From: Chloroflexaceae bacterium
Lineage (GTDB): Bacteria; Chloroflexota; Chloroflexia; Chloroflexales; Chloroflexaceae
Direction of reading: 5' to 3'
Assembly: GCA_012031225.1 (NCBI GenBank)
Contig: JAAUTZ010000024.1
Location: forward strand, 1 to 41,332
Length of the DNA stretch: 41,332 nucleotides
Position 1 is the stretch's first letter. Every line of letters begins with the position of its first letter. The notes beneath the pieces are model-generated. The model searched no databases, was not told where the DNA came from, and saw nothing but the letters and a program-made list of their open reading frames with translations. Below, piece by piece: positions 8,393 through 16,458 of the stretch. Position numbers and translations under genes: made by a program.

Positions 8393-8425
8393 GGGCGGAG
8401 GGATCACGGCGATAGCCTACCCGCC

Positions 8426-8465
8426 AGCCCGCAGGACGGATACCCTGCGGGCTGAGTGCTATAAT
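8426..8465 (+). promoter_or_regulatory. 10-bp hairpin followed by a TATAAT box
   Basis: AGCCCGCAGG (8426-8435) and CCTGCGGGCT (8444-8453) form a perfect 10-bp stem with an 8-base loop after the hydrolase gene. There is no T tract, so it may weaken rather than end transcription. TATAAT at 8460-8465 lies about 50 bases before the Uma2 start; no convincing -35 box is seen. Confidence 0.5.
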
Positions 8466-8515
8466 AGCCATGTGTGATCGGTGTGCAGCGGTGCAAGCCG
8501 CAAGGAGTTCGCGCT

Positions 8516-9156
8516 ATGCCGACGACGAACTCCCCTGATGTGCGCCTTGTGCTGACCGAGAGTGGCACCGAGATTGCGCTTGCTGCGTTGCAGGGGCTTT
8601 GGACGGAAGCAATGTACCTGCGCCTAAGCGCACAAAAAATCATCTGATCGAGTTCAGCGATGGTGAATTAGAGCTATTGCCCCTGCCCACCCGTACCCAT
8701 CAGCGCATCCTCGCGTATCTGTACGAACAGGTTGCGGCAATCGTGCATCCGCTTGGGGGGATTGTTCTGTTTGCGGCTTTGCGGCTCCGCATTAGTCCCA
8801 CCAAATACCGCGAGCCGGGTCTCTTGCTGCTCTGCGATCAGGCTGATCCGCGCAATCAAGAAGCCTTTTGGCTAGGTGCGGATCTCGTCCTAGAGGTGGT
8901 TAGCCCCGATCATCCTGAGCGGGATCTGGTGCAGAAACGCGCTGATTATGCCGAAGCGCAGATCCCTGAATACTGGATTGTTGATCCGCAAACCGTAACT
9001 ATCACAGTGCTGGTGCTACACGGATCATCCTATGTTGGGCATGGCGTATTCACGCCCGGCACATTCGCCGCGGCGCTGCTCATCCCCCAACTCACGCTCG
9101 ATGTGGCGGCAGTGTTTGCGGCCGGCGGGATCCAGCCGCCCTACTCCCCCACCTGA
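8516..9156 (+). pseudogene. Uma2-family (DUF820) nuclease-like protein, frameshifted and active-site altered
   Basis: The family start is at ATG 8516 (CAAGGAG upstream), whose frame runs through LQGLWTEAMYLRLSAQ and then hits TGA at 8645. The continuation KNHLIEFSDGELELLPLP lies in the next frame. Adding one A to the six at 8634-8639 restores a protein of about 213 residues. Uma2 proteins have a restriction-endonuclease-like fold and are often multicopy in Cyanobacteria and Chloroflexota, with no settled role. The segment KYREPGLLLLC has Gly where the family normally has the Asp of the PD motif; a single GAT to GGT change would explain this. The Glu of ADLVLEVVSP and the EYWIVDP motif are intact. 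Frameshift plus lost Asp suggests decay. A TTG at 8599 is not a convincing start. Confidence 0.82.
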
Positions 9157-10388
9157 TAGACCCGCGTGTCCGGGCGAAAGGCCGCCCACGAGAACCAGAA
9201 ATGGTTGACCGCAACGACTGGCGCAAGCTGGGTGCCTTGCAGTTGCCCCGCCACTGCCTGCCCCAGATGATCCCACTGGCTGCCTGTCTCTGCATCGCTG
9301 AAGCCGCGCCCGTCGGCATTGGCGGTAAAGGTTAGCACCTGCCCGGCTACGCTCCGCTCAAACGCGGTGCCCGTGCCGACATCGCGCCCCTCGGCCAGTG
9401 TGCCCGCATCGAGTGCGGAAGCCGTGCCCGCCTGCCAAAAGACCACAAGCGGTACATCTTGTACGGTATCGTTGATGACCCCCACCGCCTCAAGGCTGCT
9501 GTAGGGGTAGGCGACCAGTTCATCGCCTAGCTCGACGGTCAGGACTCGGGCCATCGGAGGCAGCGTATCGGCAACCGGCGCACCCTGATACAGGAAGGGG
9601 CTGCTGTTTATATCATCGTAGCCGACGTAGGGGTTGCGCCCGTAGGAGCGATTGAAGCCGGTATCCCGCGACAGCACCTGCCCGTTTGGGTGGGCGGCCT
9701 GAAAATCGGCCCACGCAATAATCTCGCCCGGATAGAAGCGCAGGCGCGTGCCGGTTAGCTCGCCTGCAATCGCCTCGCCAGTTGCCTGTTGCCACCACGT
9801 CTCGGTCTGGCGATCATACATAATCAGGTTGCTAAAGCGGAGCCGCCCCGTCGTGCCGAAATCCAGCAGCTGCCCTGCAACCTCCCGCTCGAAGATGATC
9901 GCCGTGTTGCAGAGCGGGCAGAAGCTGACGACCAATGGCAGCCCACCAACGGTATCATTCACGAGTTCGTGCCACGTCAGAATTTGGAGCGGGTAGGCCC
10001 GGGCATCATCGCCCACCTGCACGCGCACCACTGGCTCATTGGCGCGGAGCCACTCCTGCGCGGCGGACACGGGCACAAACTGGGGGCTATCTATCGCTGG
10101 GATGCCATCCTTCGGCGGGCCACCCGATAGCACCTCGCTATAATCTATGCTGGCTTTGCTAAAGTCGGTGCGAAACTCACTGCGTGCGCCATACGGCGGC
10201 AACTGCTCAGGCGAGGGGGCGGGGGCGCGGGTGGTGGGCACGGGGCTTGGTGCGGCGGCGGCAGGCGCGGGGGGGCTTGCCGCCGGTGGGGATACGGACG
10301 GTTCGGACGGTTCGGACGGGGCTTGCCCGCAGCCAGCCAGCACAAGCAGCACCACCAATCCGACAATCATGATAATGGGCGTAGGCAT
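9141..10388 (-). CDS. DUF3179 lipoprotein
   Basis: A 415-residue predicted lipoprotein. GAGGAG lies 8 bases before ATG 10388. The N terminus has a hydrophobic stretch and lipobox LAGC (C20), then a Pro/Ala/Ser-rich tether of about 45 residues. The rest matches DUF3179: ARAYPLQILTWHELVND, SFCPLCNTAIIFER with a CxxC pair, FGTTGRLRFSNLIMYDR, ETWWQQATGEAIAGELTG and a second related half ending in HFWFSWAAFRPDTR. DUF3179 has no known activity; the CxxC pair hints at a metal or redox role. The 3' end overlaps the Uma2 3' end by 16 bases in a convergent layout. It follows the cyclase gene on the same strand with a gap of 99 bases. Confidence 0.88.
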   Translation of the reverse strand: MPTPIIMIVGLVVLLVLAGCGQAPSEPSEPSVSPPAASPPAPAAAAPSPVPTTRAPAPSPEQLPPYGARSEFRTDFSKASIDYSEVLSGGPPKDGIPAIDSPQFVPVSAAQEWLRANEPVVRVQVGDDARAYPLQILTWHELVNDTVGGLPLVVSFCPLCNTAIIFEREVAGQLLDFGTTGRLRFSNLIMYDRQTETWWQQATGEAIAGELTGTRLRFYPGEIIAWADFQAAHPNGQVLSRDTGFNRSYGRNPYVGYDDINSSPFLYQGAPVADTLPPMARVLTVELGDELVAYPYSSLEAVGVINDTVQDVPLVVFWQAGTASALDAGTLAEGRDVGTGTAFERSVAGQVLTFTANADGRGFSDAETGSQWDHLGQAVAGQLQGTQLAPVVAVNHFWFSWAAFRPDTRVYQVGE

Positions 10389-10487
10389 AAGCAGTTCTCC
10401 TCAGCAGGATCAGGTTGTGTTCCTGCTCCTAGTATGCCGGCCTACGCCCGTCGCAACTGTGCAGAATCCTACGCTTTCAGCGATTGC

Positions 10488-11330
10488 CTACCAGATCGCC
10501 ATCACCCGCGATGGGCCCCCAGAGCCAGCCGCCACTTTCGGCGCACCCACAAACGCAACTGCCCCCGTCGGCGGAATCTGGTTCAAGTTGGCAAGGTTCT
10601 CGATGCCCCACCGCCCAGAGCCGAGAAACGACACATGCACATCGAAGGTGGTGGAGTTGCCCGGATCGAGGCTCAAGGTGTCCACGCCGATGCCCGCAAT
10701 GTTGCGCTGGAAGATCAGGAAGTCGGTGGCTTCTTGGCTAAAGCCGGGATAGTGCTGGGTGCTACCTTCATCCAGATTGACGAATGCTTCCGGTTCGCCC
10801 CAACGCTCCGCCCAGCCCGAATCCATAAACACAGCGGCATTCTCAGGGATCTGCCCATACTGGGCCTCATACGCCAGCACATCATCCAGATTGACCGTTG
10901 TGTCCGGGTTTAGCAGTGCCCGCCCGCTAATGTCAATCACGGCGATGGGTACGATCAGGTTGGCGGGATTGAGTTGATCCACAAACGCCCCCCCAACGGC
11001 AAAGTGGGCGGGCGCGTCCATGTGGGTTCCGACGTGTTCCCAGTAGTTCAGAATGCTGCCGTAGAAGCCGTTCTCCTCAACGGTGACGTAGGTGGTAATC
11101 TCAAACGGGGGCGACCCCGGAAAGAGTGGGGTATTCCGCCCCAGCACATGCGTCAAGTCTTGCACATTGTTGAAAGAAATCCCGCCTACGGCTTGGGCGA
11201 GGGTTTTGCGGGTGTTTGGCAGGGCAACGGCGGCGGCTCCGGCAGCGGCTGCGCCAAAGCCGAGCTTGAGGAAATTGCGCCGACTTGTGGCGGCTTCCGC
11301 CATGCCACTCAGCACTTTTGGTGGACACAT
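10488..11330 (-). CDS. Tat-exported cyclase-family (kynurenine formamidase-like) hydrolase
   Basis: A 280-residue protein with AAAGGAAG ahead of ATG 11330. Residues 1-45 form a twin-arginine signal (SRRNFLKLGFG, then an Ala-rich hydrophobic stretch ending near LAQA). The mature part matches the cyclase family: DLTHVLGRNTPLFPGSPPF, and the metal motif HVGTHMDAPAHF (HxGTHxDxPxH pattern), then AVFMDSGWAERWG and GIGVDTLSLDPG. Members hydrolyse formyl-kynurenine, isatin or other cyclic amides and bind Mn or Zn. Tat export suggests it is folded with metal in the cytoplasm and works outside the membrane, so a tryptophan-pathway role is not obvious. It may form a unit with the DUF3179 lipoprotein downstream. 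Confidence 0.87.
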   Translation of the reverse strand: MCPPKVLSGMAEAATSRRNFLKLGFGAAAAGAAAVALPNTRKTLAQAVGGISFNNVQDLTHVLGRNTPLFPGSPPFEITTYVTVEENGFYGSILNYWEHVGTHMDAPAHFAVGGAFVDQLNPANLIVPIAVIDISGRALLNPDTTVNLDDVLAYEAQYGQIPENAAVFMDSGWAERWGEPEAFVNLDEGSTQHYPGFSQEATDFLIFQRNIAGIGVDTLSLDPGNSTTFDVHVSFLGSGRWGIENLANLNQIPPTGAVAFVGAPKVAAGSGGPSRVMAIW

Positions 11331-11485
11331 AGCATGCTTCCTTTCTGCTAGCTCAACCCTGAGCTTTCTCGTTTAGAATAGGACTGAATGTGATACAGTG
11401 GTATGCCTAAGTATAACGGGCTTTGGACCCGCTGTCATCATGTATTGTGTACAAATCGGAGCGACTTCTCATGAAGGAGTGACCA

Positions 11486-12013
11486 ATGCCAAGTCTACGC
11501 GATTATTTGGAATTCAAGCAGGGCAAGCTCGCCAAGCTCGCCGAGCATCTGCGCCAGAGCGACACGCCCGCGATTCCGTTGCAGGTGACGGCGCGAGTGG
11601 CGGGCGGTTCGGGCGTGCGTCCGGTGCAGATCCGCGAGTTCACGCTGGTGACGGATTCGGGCGATGGGCTAGCGGGCTACAATCTGGGGCCTACCTCGCC
11701 GGAGCTGCTGCTGGCATCGCTGGCCAGCTGCCTCGCGCATACCTACCTGATCGTGGCCACCCAGCACAACATAACGTATGATCGGCTTGAAGTGCGCGTC
11801 GCGGCGGAGATTGATTTTCGCGGCATCCTTGAGATCGAGGGCGCACCCAGCATCGCGCCCTACAATCTGCATTACACCGCGCAGATCGAGTCGCCCGCCA
11901 GCGATGCCGAGCTTGCGGCTGTGCAACAAGCTGTGGAGCAGCTGTGTCCGATCTTCCTTGCGGTGACGCAGCCGCTACCGGTGACGGGTGAGGTGGTGCG
12001 GCTCACCAGCTAA
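11486..12013 (+). CDS. OsmC/Ohr-family protein
   Basis: A 175-residue protein with AAGGAG before ATG 11486. It carries the OsmC hallmark SPELLLASLASCLAHTY with the first redox cysteine, and a second cysteine in VEQLCPIFLAV. OsmC/Ohr proteins reduce organic hydroperoxides using this thiol pair. An N-terminal segment of about 30 residues (LRDYLEFKQGKLAKLAEHL) precedes the core, as in the subgroup resembling YhfA. It is divergent from the cyclase gene and stands alone. Confidence 0.88.
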   Translation: MPSLRDYLEFKQGKLAKLAEHLRQSDTPAIPLQVTARVAGGSGVRPVQIREFTLVTDSGDGLAGYNLGPTSPELLLASLASCLAHTYLIVATQHNITYDRLEVRVAAEIDFRGILEIEGAPSIAPYNLHYTAQIESPASDAELAAVQQAVEQLCPIFLAVTQPLPVTGEVVRLTS

Positions 12014-12086
12014 GGCGATACGGTAGCCCTAGCGGGGCGAGCGGCGGGCCCGGCTTTACGCTGGGGCGATCTGGGCGAGATGCGGG

Positions 12087-12620
12087 CTAGATGATCATGG
12101 CGGCGATCAGCTGCACGATGAACGTGGCGATCACGGCTCCCCCAAGCGTGATCAGCGCAGTACGCTTGTCGCTGATGTTCATGCTGGAGCGCACGGCAAT
12201 AAAGGCAAACACGGCTTGCACGGCGAGTAATGCCAGCCCCAAAAGCGGCGTGAGCAGATTGATGATCGGGATGGCGGCCACGATGCCAAGCAAGCCCCCA
12301 ATGATGGTGAGGGGGGCGATGAACAGCGCAAAGGTGTAGGCGACTTCATCGAATGTGCCTGTGCCGCCTTGCTGCTTGCCAATAAAGTAGACCAGCCCCG
12401 TAAACAGGAAGAAGCCAATCAGGGCATTGATCACCCCACCAACAAAACCCAGTGCGCCGCCGCCCAAGCTGAAGATACCCGCCACGACAGCCGCTAGCCC
12501 AATGTAGAGTGCGGCTTCGCGCAGGCTGCCGTGCCGCTCATAGCGTTCAAAGGTTATCTCATTCGGATTGGTCATCACATCTACGCTTTGTCCGACCATT
12601 GTTTGAAGCTGTTGTACCAT
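12087..12620 (-). CDS. Yip1-domain-like membrane protein
   Basis: A 177-residue protein. AAGGAG lies 6 bases before ATG 12620; a longer frame to 12788 has no support. After a cytoplasmic N terminus (NEITFERYERHGSLREA) there are about five hydrophobic segments, with GGTGTFDEVAYTFALFIAP in the middle, the pattern of Yip1-domain proteins. The function in bacteria is unknown. The last residues (IVQLIAAMII) are hydrophobic. Confidence 0.75.
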   Translation of the reverse strand: MVQQLQTMVGQSVDVMTNPNEITFERYERHGSLREAALYIGLAAVVAGIFSLGGGALGFVGGVINALIGFFLFTGLVYFIGKQQGGTGTFDEVAYTFALFIAPLTIIGGLLGIVAAIPIINLLTPLLGLALLAVQAVFAFIAVRSSMNISDKRTALITLGGAVIATFIVQLIAAMII

Positions 12621-13067
12621 GCTGTACTCCTTGTTATGCTGGTTGTGATTAGACACTATGCGATTGCAAAGGGATGGAGCGACTTGCGCTAGGACCCTAC
12701 AGTATGACGTTCGGGCGGGCGGTCTAGTTGCAGTGCGGCTTGGACTGCCTACGTTCATTTTACACAATCTGCCTAACGTATCCCACATTATCCCACACTA
12801 TCCCACACGCGCCACCCATTCAGATCAGGCCCATGTGGGATAGGCGCAGGGGCAGCTTGGGGCACAAATTCCTGTCAGCGTCAAAAGTTTTAGGATATTT
12901 GTTCGCACCTACTCACGCCGCTAGCAATTGGGCTATTCGCGTTTGGGTTGGTCTATTTTACGTGGCGCAGGCGTTGTATAATGCAAAGGGAAGCGTGTAG
13001 TGGGTGTAATGATCGTGAAGCGACGGGTAGCGCGGTGGCTGCGCCAAGCAGCAGAAAGAGGAACTGG
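12621..13067. other. Long divergent intergenic region with phased repeats
   Basis: About 447 bases without a gene between the Yip1-like protein and the zinc-ribbon protein. It holds three phased TATCCCACA repeats and an inverted copy (12779-12842, listed separately). TATAAT at 12977-12982 is a -10 candidate for the rightward gene, without a clear -35 box. No RNA gene was recognised. Confidence 0.5.
12779..12842. repeat. Three 10-bp-phased TATCCCACA repeats plus one inverted copy
   Basis: TATCCCACA starts at 12779, 12789 and 12799, exactly one helical turn apart, and its reverse complement TGTGGGATA is at 12834-12842. The arrangement places all three direct sites on one DNA face, as in binding arrays of cooperative regulators. 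It lies between divergent promoters. Confidence 0.65.
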
Positions 13068-14468
13068 GTGAGCAACGCCGACATGTTTTTGGATATGGCT
13101 CGCACGGCTCATGTCAAAGGGCAGACCGAGCAAGCCCTGAGCTTGATTGATCGGGTACTCTACACCGAGCCAAACAACCAAGCCGCGTGGCTCCTGCTAG
13201 CTGAAACGACCCCCGACCCCGCCCGCCGCACCCAAGCCTACGAGCGGGTGGTGGCGATCAATCCTCAGACGGCAGCCGGCAAGCAGGCCGTAGCGGCTCT
13301 ACAGGCAACGCCCGCCCCGCCGGCCACATCTGCCCCGCCTGCCGCGCCTGCCGTGCCTGCTGATCCGCGCCCGCCGGCCAACGCTGACTCAGCCGCACCG
13401 AAACAGCCTGCCGTGCGCGAAGGCCGCTGGGATTGCCGCTACTGTGGCTCGAAGGGCGTTCGCGGGCGCGACATCGCCTGCCCCGCGTGTGGGCATGTGC
13501 GCGATAAAGAGGTGCGCTTCTATCTGCCCGAAGAAGCCGACGAGGTGCTGGATGCCGCACTGCTGCAACGGGCAAAGGCGGGCGTGGATTGGCTGTGTGC
13601 TTTTTGTGGCACCAGCAATGTTGCTACCGCCGAGCAGTGCCGCCAGTGTGGGGCATCCAAAGCTGAGTCGAACCAGCACCAAGCCGAAAAGACGTACACG
13701 CTCGATCAAGTGCCGCGCTCGGCAAAAGCTCCTAAGCCTACCCCCGCGCCTGCTCCGCCCCCCTCCAAATCGGGCGGGTGTGGCTCGGTGGTGGCCATCG
13801 CCGCCGTGCTGTTGCTGTTCTTCGTGGGGCTGGGGGCGTGGCTGCTGTGGCCCCGCAGCAGCGAAATGGCGATCACTGGCTATAGCTGGGAACGCACGAT
13901 TGCGATTGAGGAGTTGCAGACTGTTACAGAGGAAGGGTGGGAGATTCCGGCCGGCGGGCGACGGCTGAGTGAACGCCAAGCCGTCTATGGCTACAATCAG
14001 GTGCTGACCGGCTACGAAACCCGCACGCGCAATGTCTCGGAGCAGGTGCAGGTGGGCACAGAGACATATACGTGTGGGCAGCGTGATCTGGGCAATGGCT
14101 TCTTTGAAGAGGTGCAGTGTGATCGCCCCGTCTATGAAACGCGCACCCGCAGCGAAACCTATGAGGAGCCGATCTACCAAGCGGTGCCGATTATGCGGAC
14201 CTCCTACACCTATGAGATAGACCGCTGGCGCGTGGTGACGACGCGGCGCGTGGGCGGCTCCAATCGGCGGGCTGAGTGGCCCACCCTGAACCTGCGCGAC
14301 AACCAGCGTGCAGGAACACGCACGGAGCAGTACATCGTGGTGCTTGAAGATGGCAACCGCCGCCGCTACGAATTGGAAGTGAGCCAAGCCCAATGGGAGG
14401 CTCTGCGCGAGGGGCAGCGCGTCGAGGTGCAGACCGATGCCTTTGGCAAGCCGATCAGCATCGAGTAG
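13068..14468 (+). CDS. TPR-like / double zinc-ribbon single-pass membrane protein of unknown function
   Basis: A 466-residue protein. GTG 13068 is chosen because AGAGGA lies 5 bases upstream and the family-like sequence begins there. Residues 5-75 resemble a tetratricopeptide pair (MARTAHVKGQTEQALSLIDR, YTEPNNQAAWLLLAE). A Pro/Ala linker follows. Two zinc ribbons are at C123/C126/C138/C141 and C177/C180/C191/C194. After a second linker, a membrane helix lies near 240-262 (AVLLLFFVGLGAWLLW). The C-terminal 200 residues are beta-rich with repeated YETRTR and a CGQRDLGNGFFEEVQC segment; I do not recognise this domain. The zinc ribbons would be cytoplasmic and the C-terminal domain outside if the Arg-poor N side follows the usual rule, but the topology is not certain. 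Confidence 0.75.
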   Translation: MSNADMFLDMARTAHVKGQTEQALSLIDRVLYTEPNNQAAWLLLAETTPDPARRTQAYERVVAINPQTAAGKQAVAALQATPAPPATSAPPAAPAVPADPRPPANADSAAPKQPAVREGRWDCRYCGSKGVRGRDIACPACGHVRDKEVRFYLPEEADEVLDAALLQRAKAGVDWLCAFCGTSNVATAEQCRQCGASKAESNQHQAEKTYTLDQVPRSAKAPKPTPAPAPPPSKSGGCGSVVAIAAVLLLFFVGLGAWLLWPRSSEMAITGYSWERTIAIEELQTVTEEGWEIPAGGRRLSERQAVYGYNQVLTGYETRTRNVSEQVQVGTETYTCGQRDLGNGFFEEVQCDRPVYETRTRSETYEEPIYQAVPIMRTSYTYEIDRWRVVTTRRVGGSNRRAEWPTLNLRDNQRAGTRTEQYIVVLEDGNRRRYELEVSQAQWEALREGQRVEVQTDAFGKPISIE

Positions 14469-14540
14469 CGCAGGCGCACCGGATCAGCCTGCGTGCTGCT
14501 ATCGTTGGCTACCCGCAACTGGAACACGGAAGGAGAATGT

Positions 14541-15065
14541 GTGCTAACTGACATCTATCTCATTCGCCATGCTGCCCCTGACCGCAGCCAACGGATTGAT
14601 TACCACACCCCGCCGGGCCCCGACCTGACGGCGCAGGGGCGCGAGGAAGCCCGCCAAGCGGCGGTGTTCCTCGCCGAGCGGGGGCTAGAGCAGCTCTACG
14701 TTTCGCCCTTTGCCCGCACCCACCAAACCGCCGATGTGTTGGTGGCAACCTTGCAGATTCCGGTCACGTTTACGAGCCTTGTTGCCGAGCATGCCGTGCG
14801 CGAATCGGTGGCGCAGGTGCAGGCACGGGTGGGCGAGCTGCTGCACAGCCTTGATCAGGGTGAGCAGCGCGTGGTGGGCATTATCAGTCATGGCTCGCCG
14901 ATCAAAGAGATGTTGCTGCTCTTGACTGAGGGGCGGGTGCAGATCACGCAGACGTTCTCGCAGGGCAACCCCGCCCCTACCGCTGGCATCTGGCATGTGC
15001 AGCGCAATGCGGAGGATGGGCAGTGGCACGCCACGCTGATCTTCCAGCCGCTAGAGCTGCTGTGA
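14541..15065 (+). CDS. Histidine phosphatase (phosphoglycerate mutase-like)
   Basis: A 174-residue protein starting at GTG 14541, with AAGGAG 5 bases upstream. It shows the family signature LIRHAAPD (phosphorylated histidine), the arginine of SPFARTHQTADVL, and the second histidine in GIISHGSPIKEM. Branch-2 histidine phosphatases remove phosphate from sugars, nucleotides or cobalamin precursors. The substrate is not predictable here. The gene begins 72 bases after the zinc-ribbon gene in the same direction and could be cotranscribed. Confidence 0.88.
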   Translation: MLTDIYLIRHAAPDRSQRIDYHTPPGPDLTAQGREEARQAAVFLAERGLEQLYVSPFARTHQTADVLVATLQIPVTFTSLVAEHAVRESVAQVQARVGELLHSLDQGEQRVVGIISHGSPIKEMLLLLTEGRVQITQTFSQGNPAPTAGIWHVQRNAEDGQWHATLIFQPLELL

Positions 15066-15090
15066 GGTAGAAACCTCACCGCCTACCACC

Positions 15091-16272
15091 CTACGCTAGC
15101 TCGCCGCGCAGGAAGCGCAGGGCCGTTTCGGCAAGGACTGCCGTGCCGAGTGGTAGCACGCGCTCGTCAATATCGAAATTGGGGGCGTGGTGCGGGCGGC
15201 GCACCCCATCATCAAGCTGTGCCCCGATTATGGCCATGGCACCCGGTACACGCTCGCACATATAGGCAAAATCCTCGCCGCCCATGCTTCTGCTCTTTGA
15301 CACAAGCGCATCCGCTCCGAGCAAGTCGGTGGTCACCTGCCCCAGCCACGCCGTCGGTTGTTCGGCATTGTAGCCCGCCGGATAGCCGCGTGCAATCGCA
15401 AGGCGATAATCGCCGCCAAAGACCCGCGCCACCGAGACGGCCTGCTCCACTTCGCGGATCAACTGCTCGCGCACCTGCGGATCGAAGCTCCGCAAGGTTC
15501 CATTCAGGTACACTTCGGATGGGATGATGTTGGAAGCGGTGCCGCCATGCACTTGCCCCACCGCCACAACAGCGGGCAGCAGCGGATCAATGCGGCGCGA
15601 GGTGATCGCGTGCAGGGCCGTCAACACAGGCGCAAGCATCCAGATCGTATCGGGCGTTTCGTGCGGGAAGGCTCCGTGCCCGCCGCCCGCCGTGAGCCAC
15701 GCCTCGAATTCATCCACTGCCGCTGTGACCCAGCCCGACTGGAGCGCAACCTTGCCGACGGGGAGCATTGAGTCGACATGCAGCGCAATGATCGCATCTA
15801 CAGCGTGCATTGCACCTTCCTCGACCATCCGCAGTCCGCCACTTTTATTCTCCGCGTCGGATTGCTCCTCAGAGGGCTGAAACAGAAAGCGTACCCGCCC
15901 GCTCAGGTTTTCCTGTGCCATGCGTTCACGCAGCAGCAGAGCCGTGCCAAGCAGCATGGCCGTGTGGGCATCGTGCCCGCAGGCATGCATCACGCCTGCA
16001 TTGGTCGAGGCGTAAGGCGTGTTGGTCTGCTCTAGAATGGGCAGGGCATCCATATCAGCACGAATGGCAATCGTGCGCCCGCCCGTGCCCAAATCGGCGA
16101 CCACGCCCGTTTTGGCGATGCCAGTCGTAATCTCTATCCCGCCGATCTCACGCAGCATCTCCACCACCAATTGGGCGGTGCGTGTTTCGCGGAAACCTAG
16201 TTCGGGGTGGGCGTGAATATCCCGCCGCAGGCGGATCAATTCAGGGGCAATGTGTTGCGCTTGTTCTAACAT
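15091..16272 (-). CDS. M20-family amidohydrolase (N-acyl-amino acid / hippurate hydrolase type)
   Basis: A 393-residue metal-dependent hydrolase. AAAGGAG lies 7 bases before ATG 16272; the frame extends to 16380 without support. Motifs include RRDIHAHPELGF, the metal ligands in ADMDALPI and HACGHDAHTAML, the acidic FQPSEEQ, ALHVDSMLPVG and the C-terminal GGEDFAYM. Members cleave N-acetyl or N-benzoyl groups from amino acids, or act in auxin-conjugate or diaminopimelate metabolism. It is cytoplasmic, without a signal peptide. It converges with the histidine phosphatase gene with 25 bases between. Confidence 0.9.
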   Translation of the reverse strand: MLEQAQHIAPELIRLRRDIHAHPELGFRETRTAQLVVEMLREIGGIEITTGIAKTGVVADLGTGGRTIAIRADMDALPILEQTNTPYASTNAGVMHACGHDAHTAMLLGTALLLRERMAQENLSGRVRFLFQPSEEQSDAENKSGGLRMVEEGAMHAVDAIIALHVDSMLPVGKVALQSGWVTAAVDEFEAWLTAGGGHGAFPHETPDTIWMLAPVLTALHAITSRRIDPLLPAVVAVGQVHGGTASNIIPSEVYLNGTLRSFDPQVREQLIREVEQAVSVARVFGGDYRLAIARGYPAGYNAEQPTAWLGQVTTDLLGADALVSKSRSMGGEDFAYMCERVPGAMAIIGAQLDDGVRRPHHAPNFDIDERVLPLGTAVLAETALRFLRGELA

Positions 16273-16391
16273 GGTGGATCTCCTTTGCGCGATGTAGCTC
16301 GCGTGGTTCGTGTTCTTGCTCTGCATTATACGGAGTTTGGGGGGGCAGTGGGGCATGCGCCTACACGCAGATTGCTCCACAGGAGACTTGA

Positions 16392-16420
16392 TTGAAACGC
16401 GGGGAATACAATGGTATAAT
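16392..16420 (+). promoter_or_regulatory. Promoter of the hybrid histidine kinase gene
   Basis: TTGAAA (16392-16397) and TATAAT (16415-16420) are separated by 17 bases, close to the sigma-70 consensus. The start codon at 16459 follows about 30 bases after the predicted transcription start; no clear ribosome binding site is visible. Confidence 0.75.
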
Positions 16421-16458
16421 AAGAAAGATAAGCATCCACAACTTATTCATAGAATACC

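Noticed and set aside
12621-12788. Longer N terminus of the Yip1-like protein
   Set aside because: The extension has no family-like sequence, and AAGGAG fixes the start at 12620.
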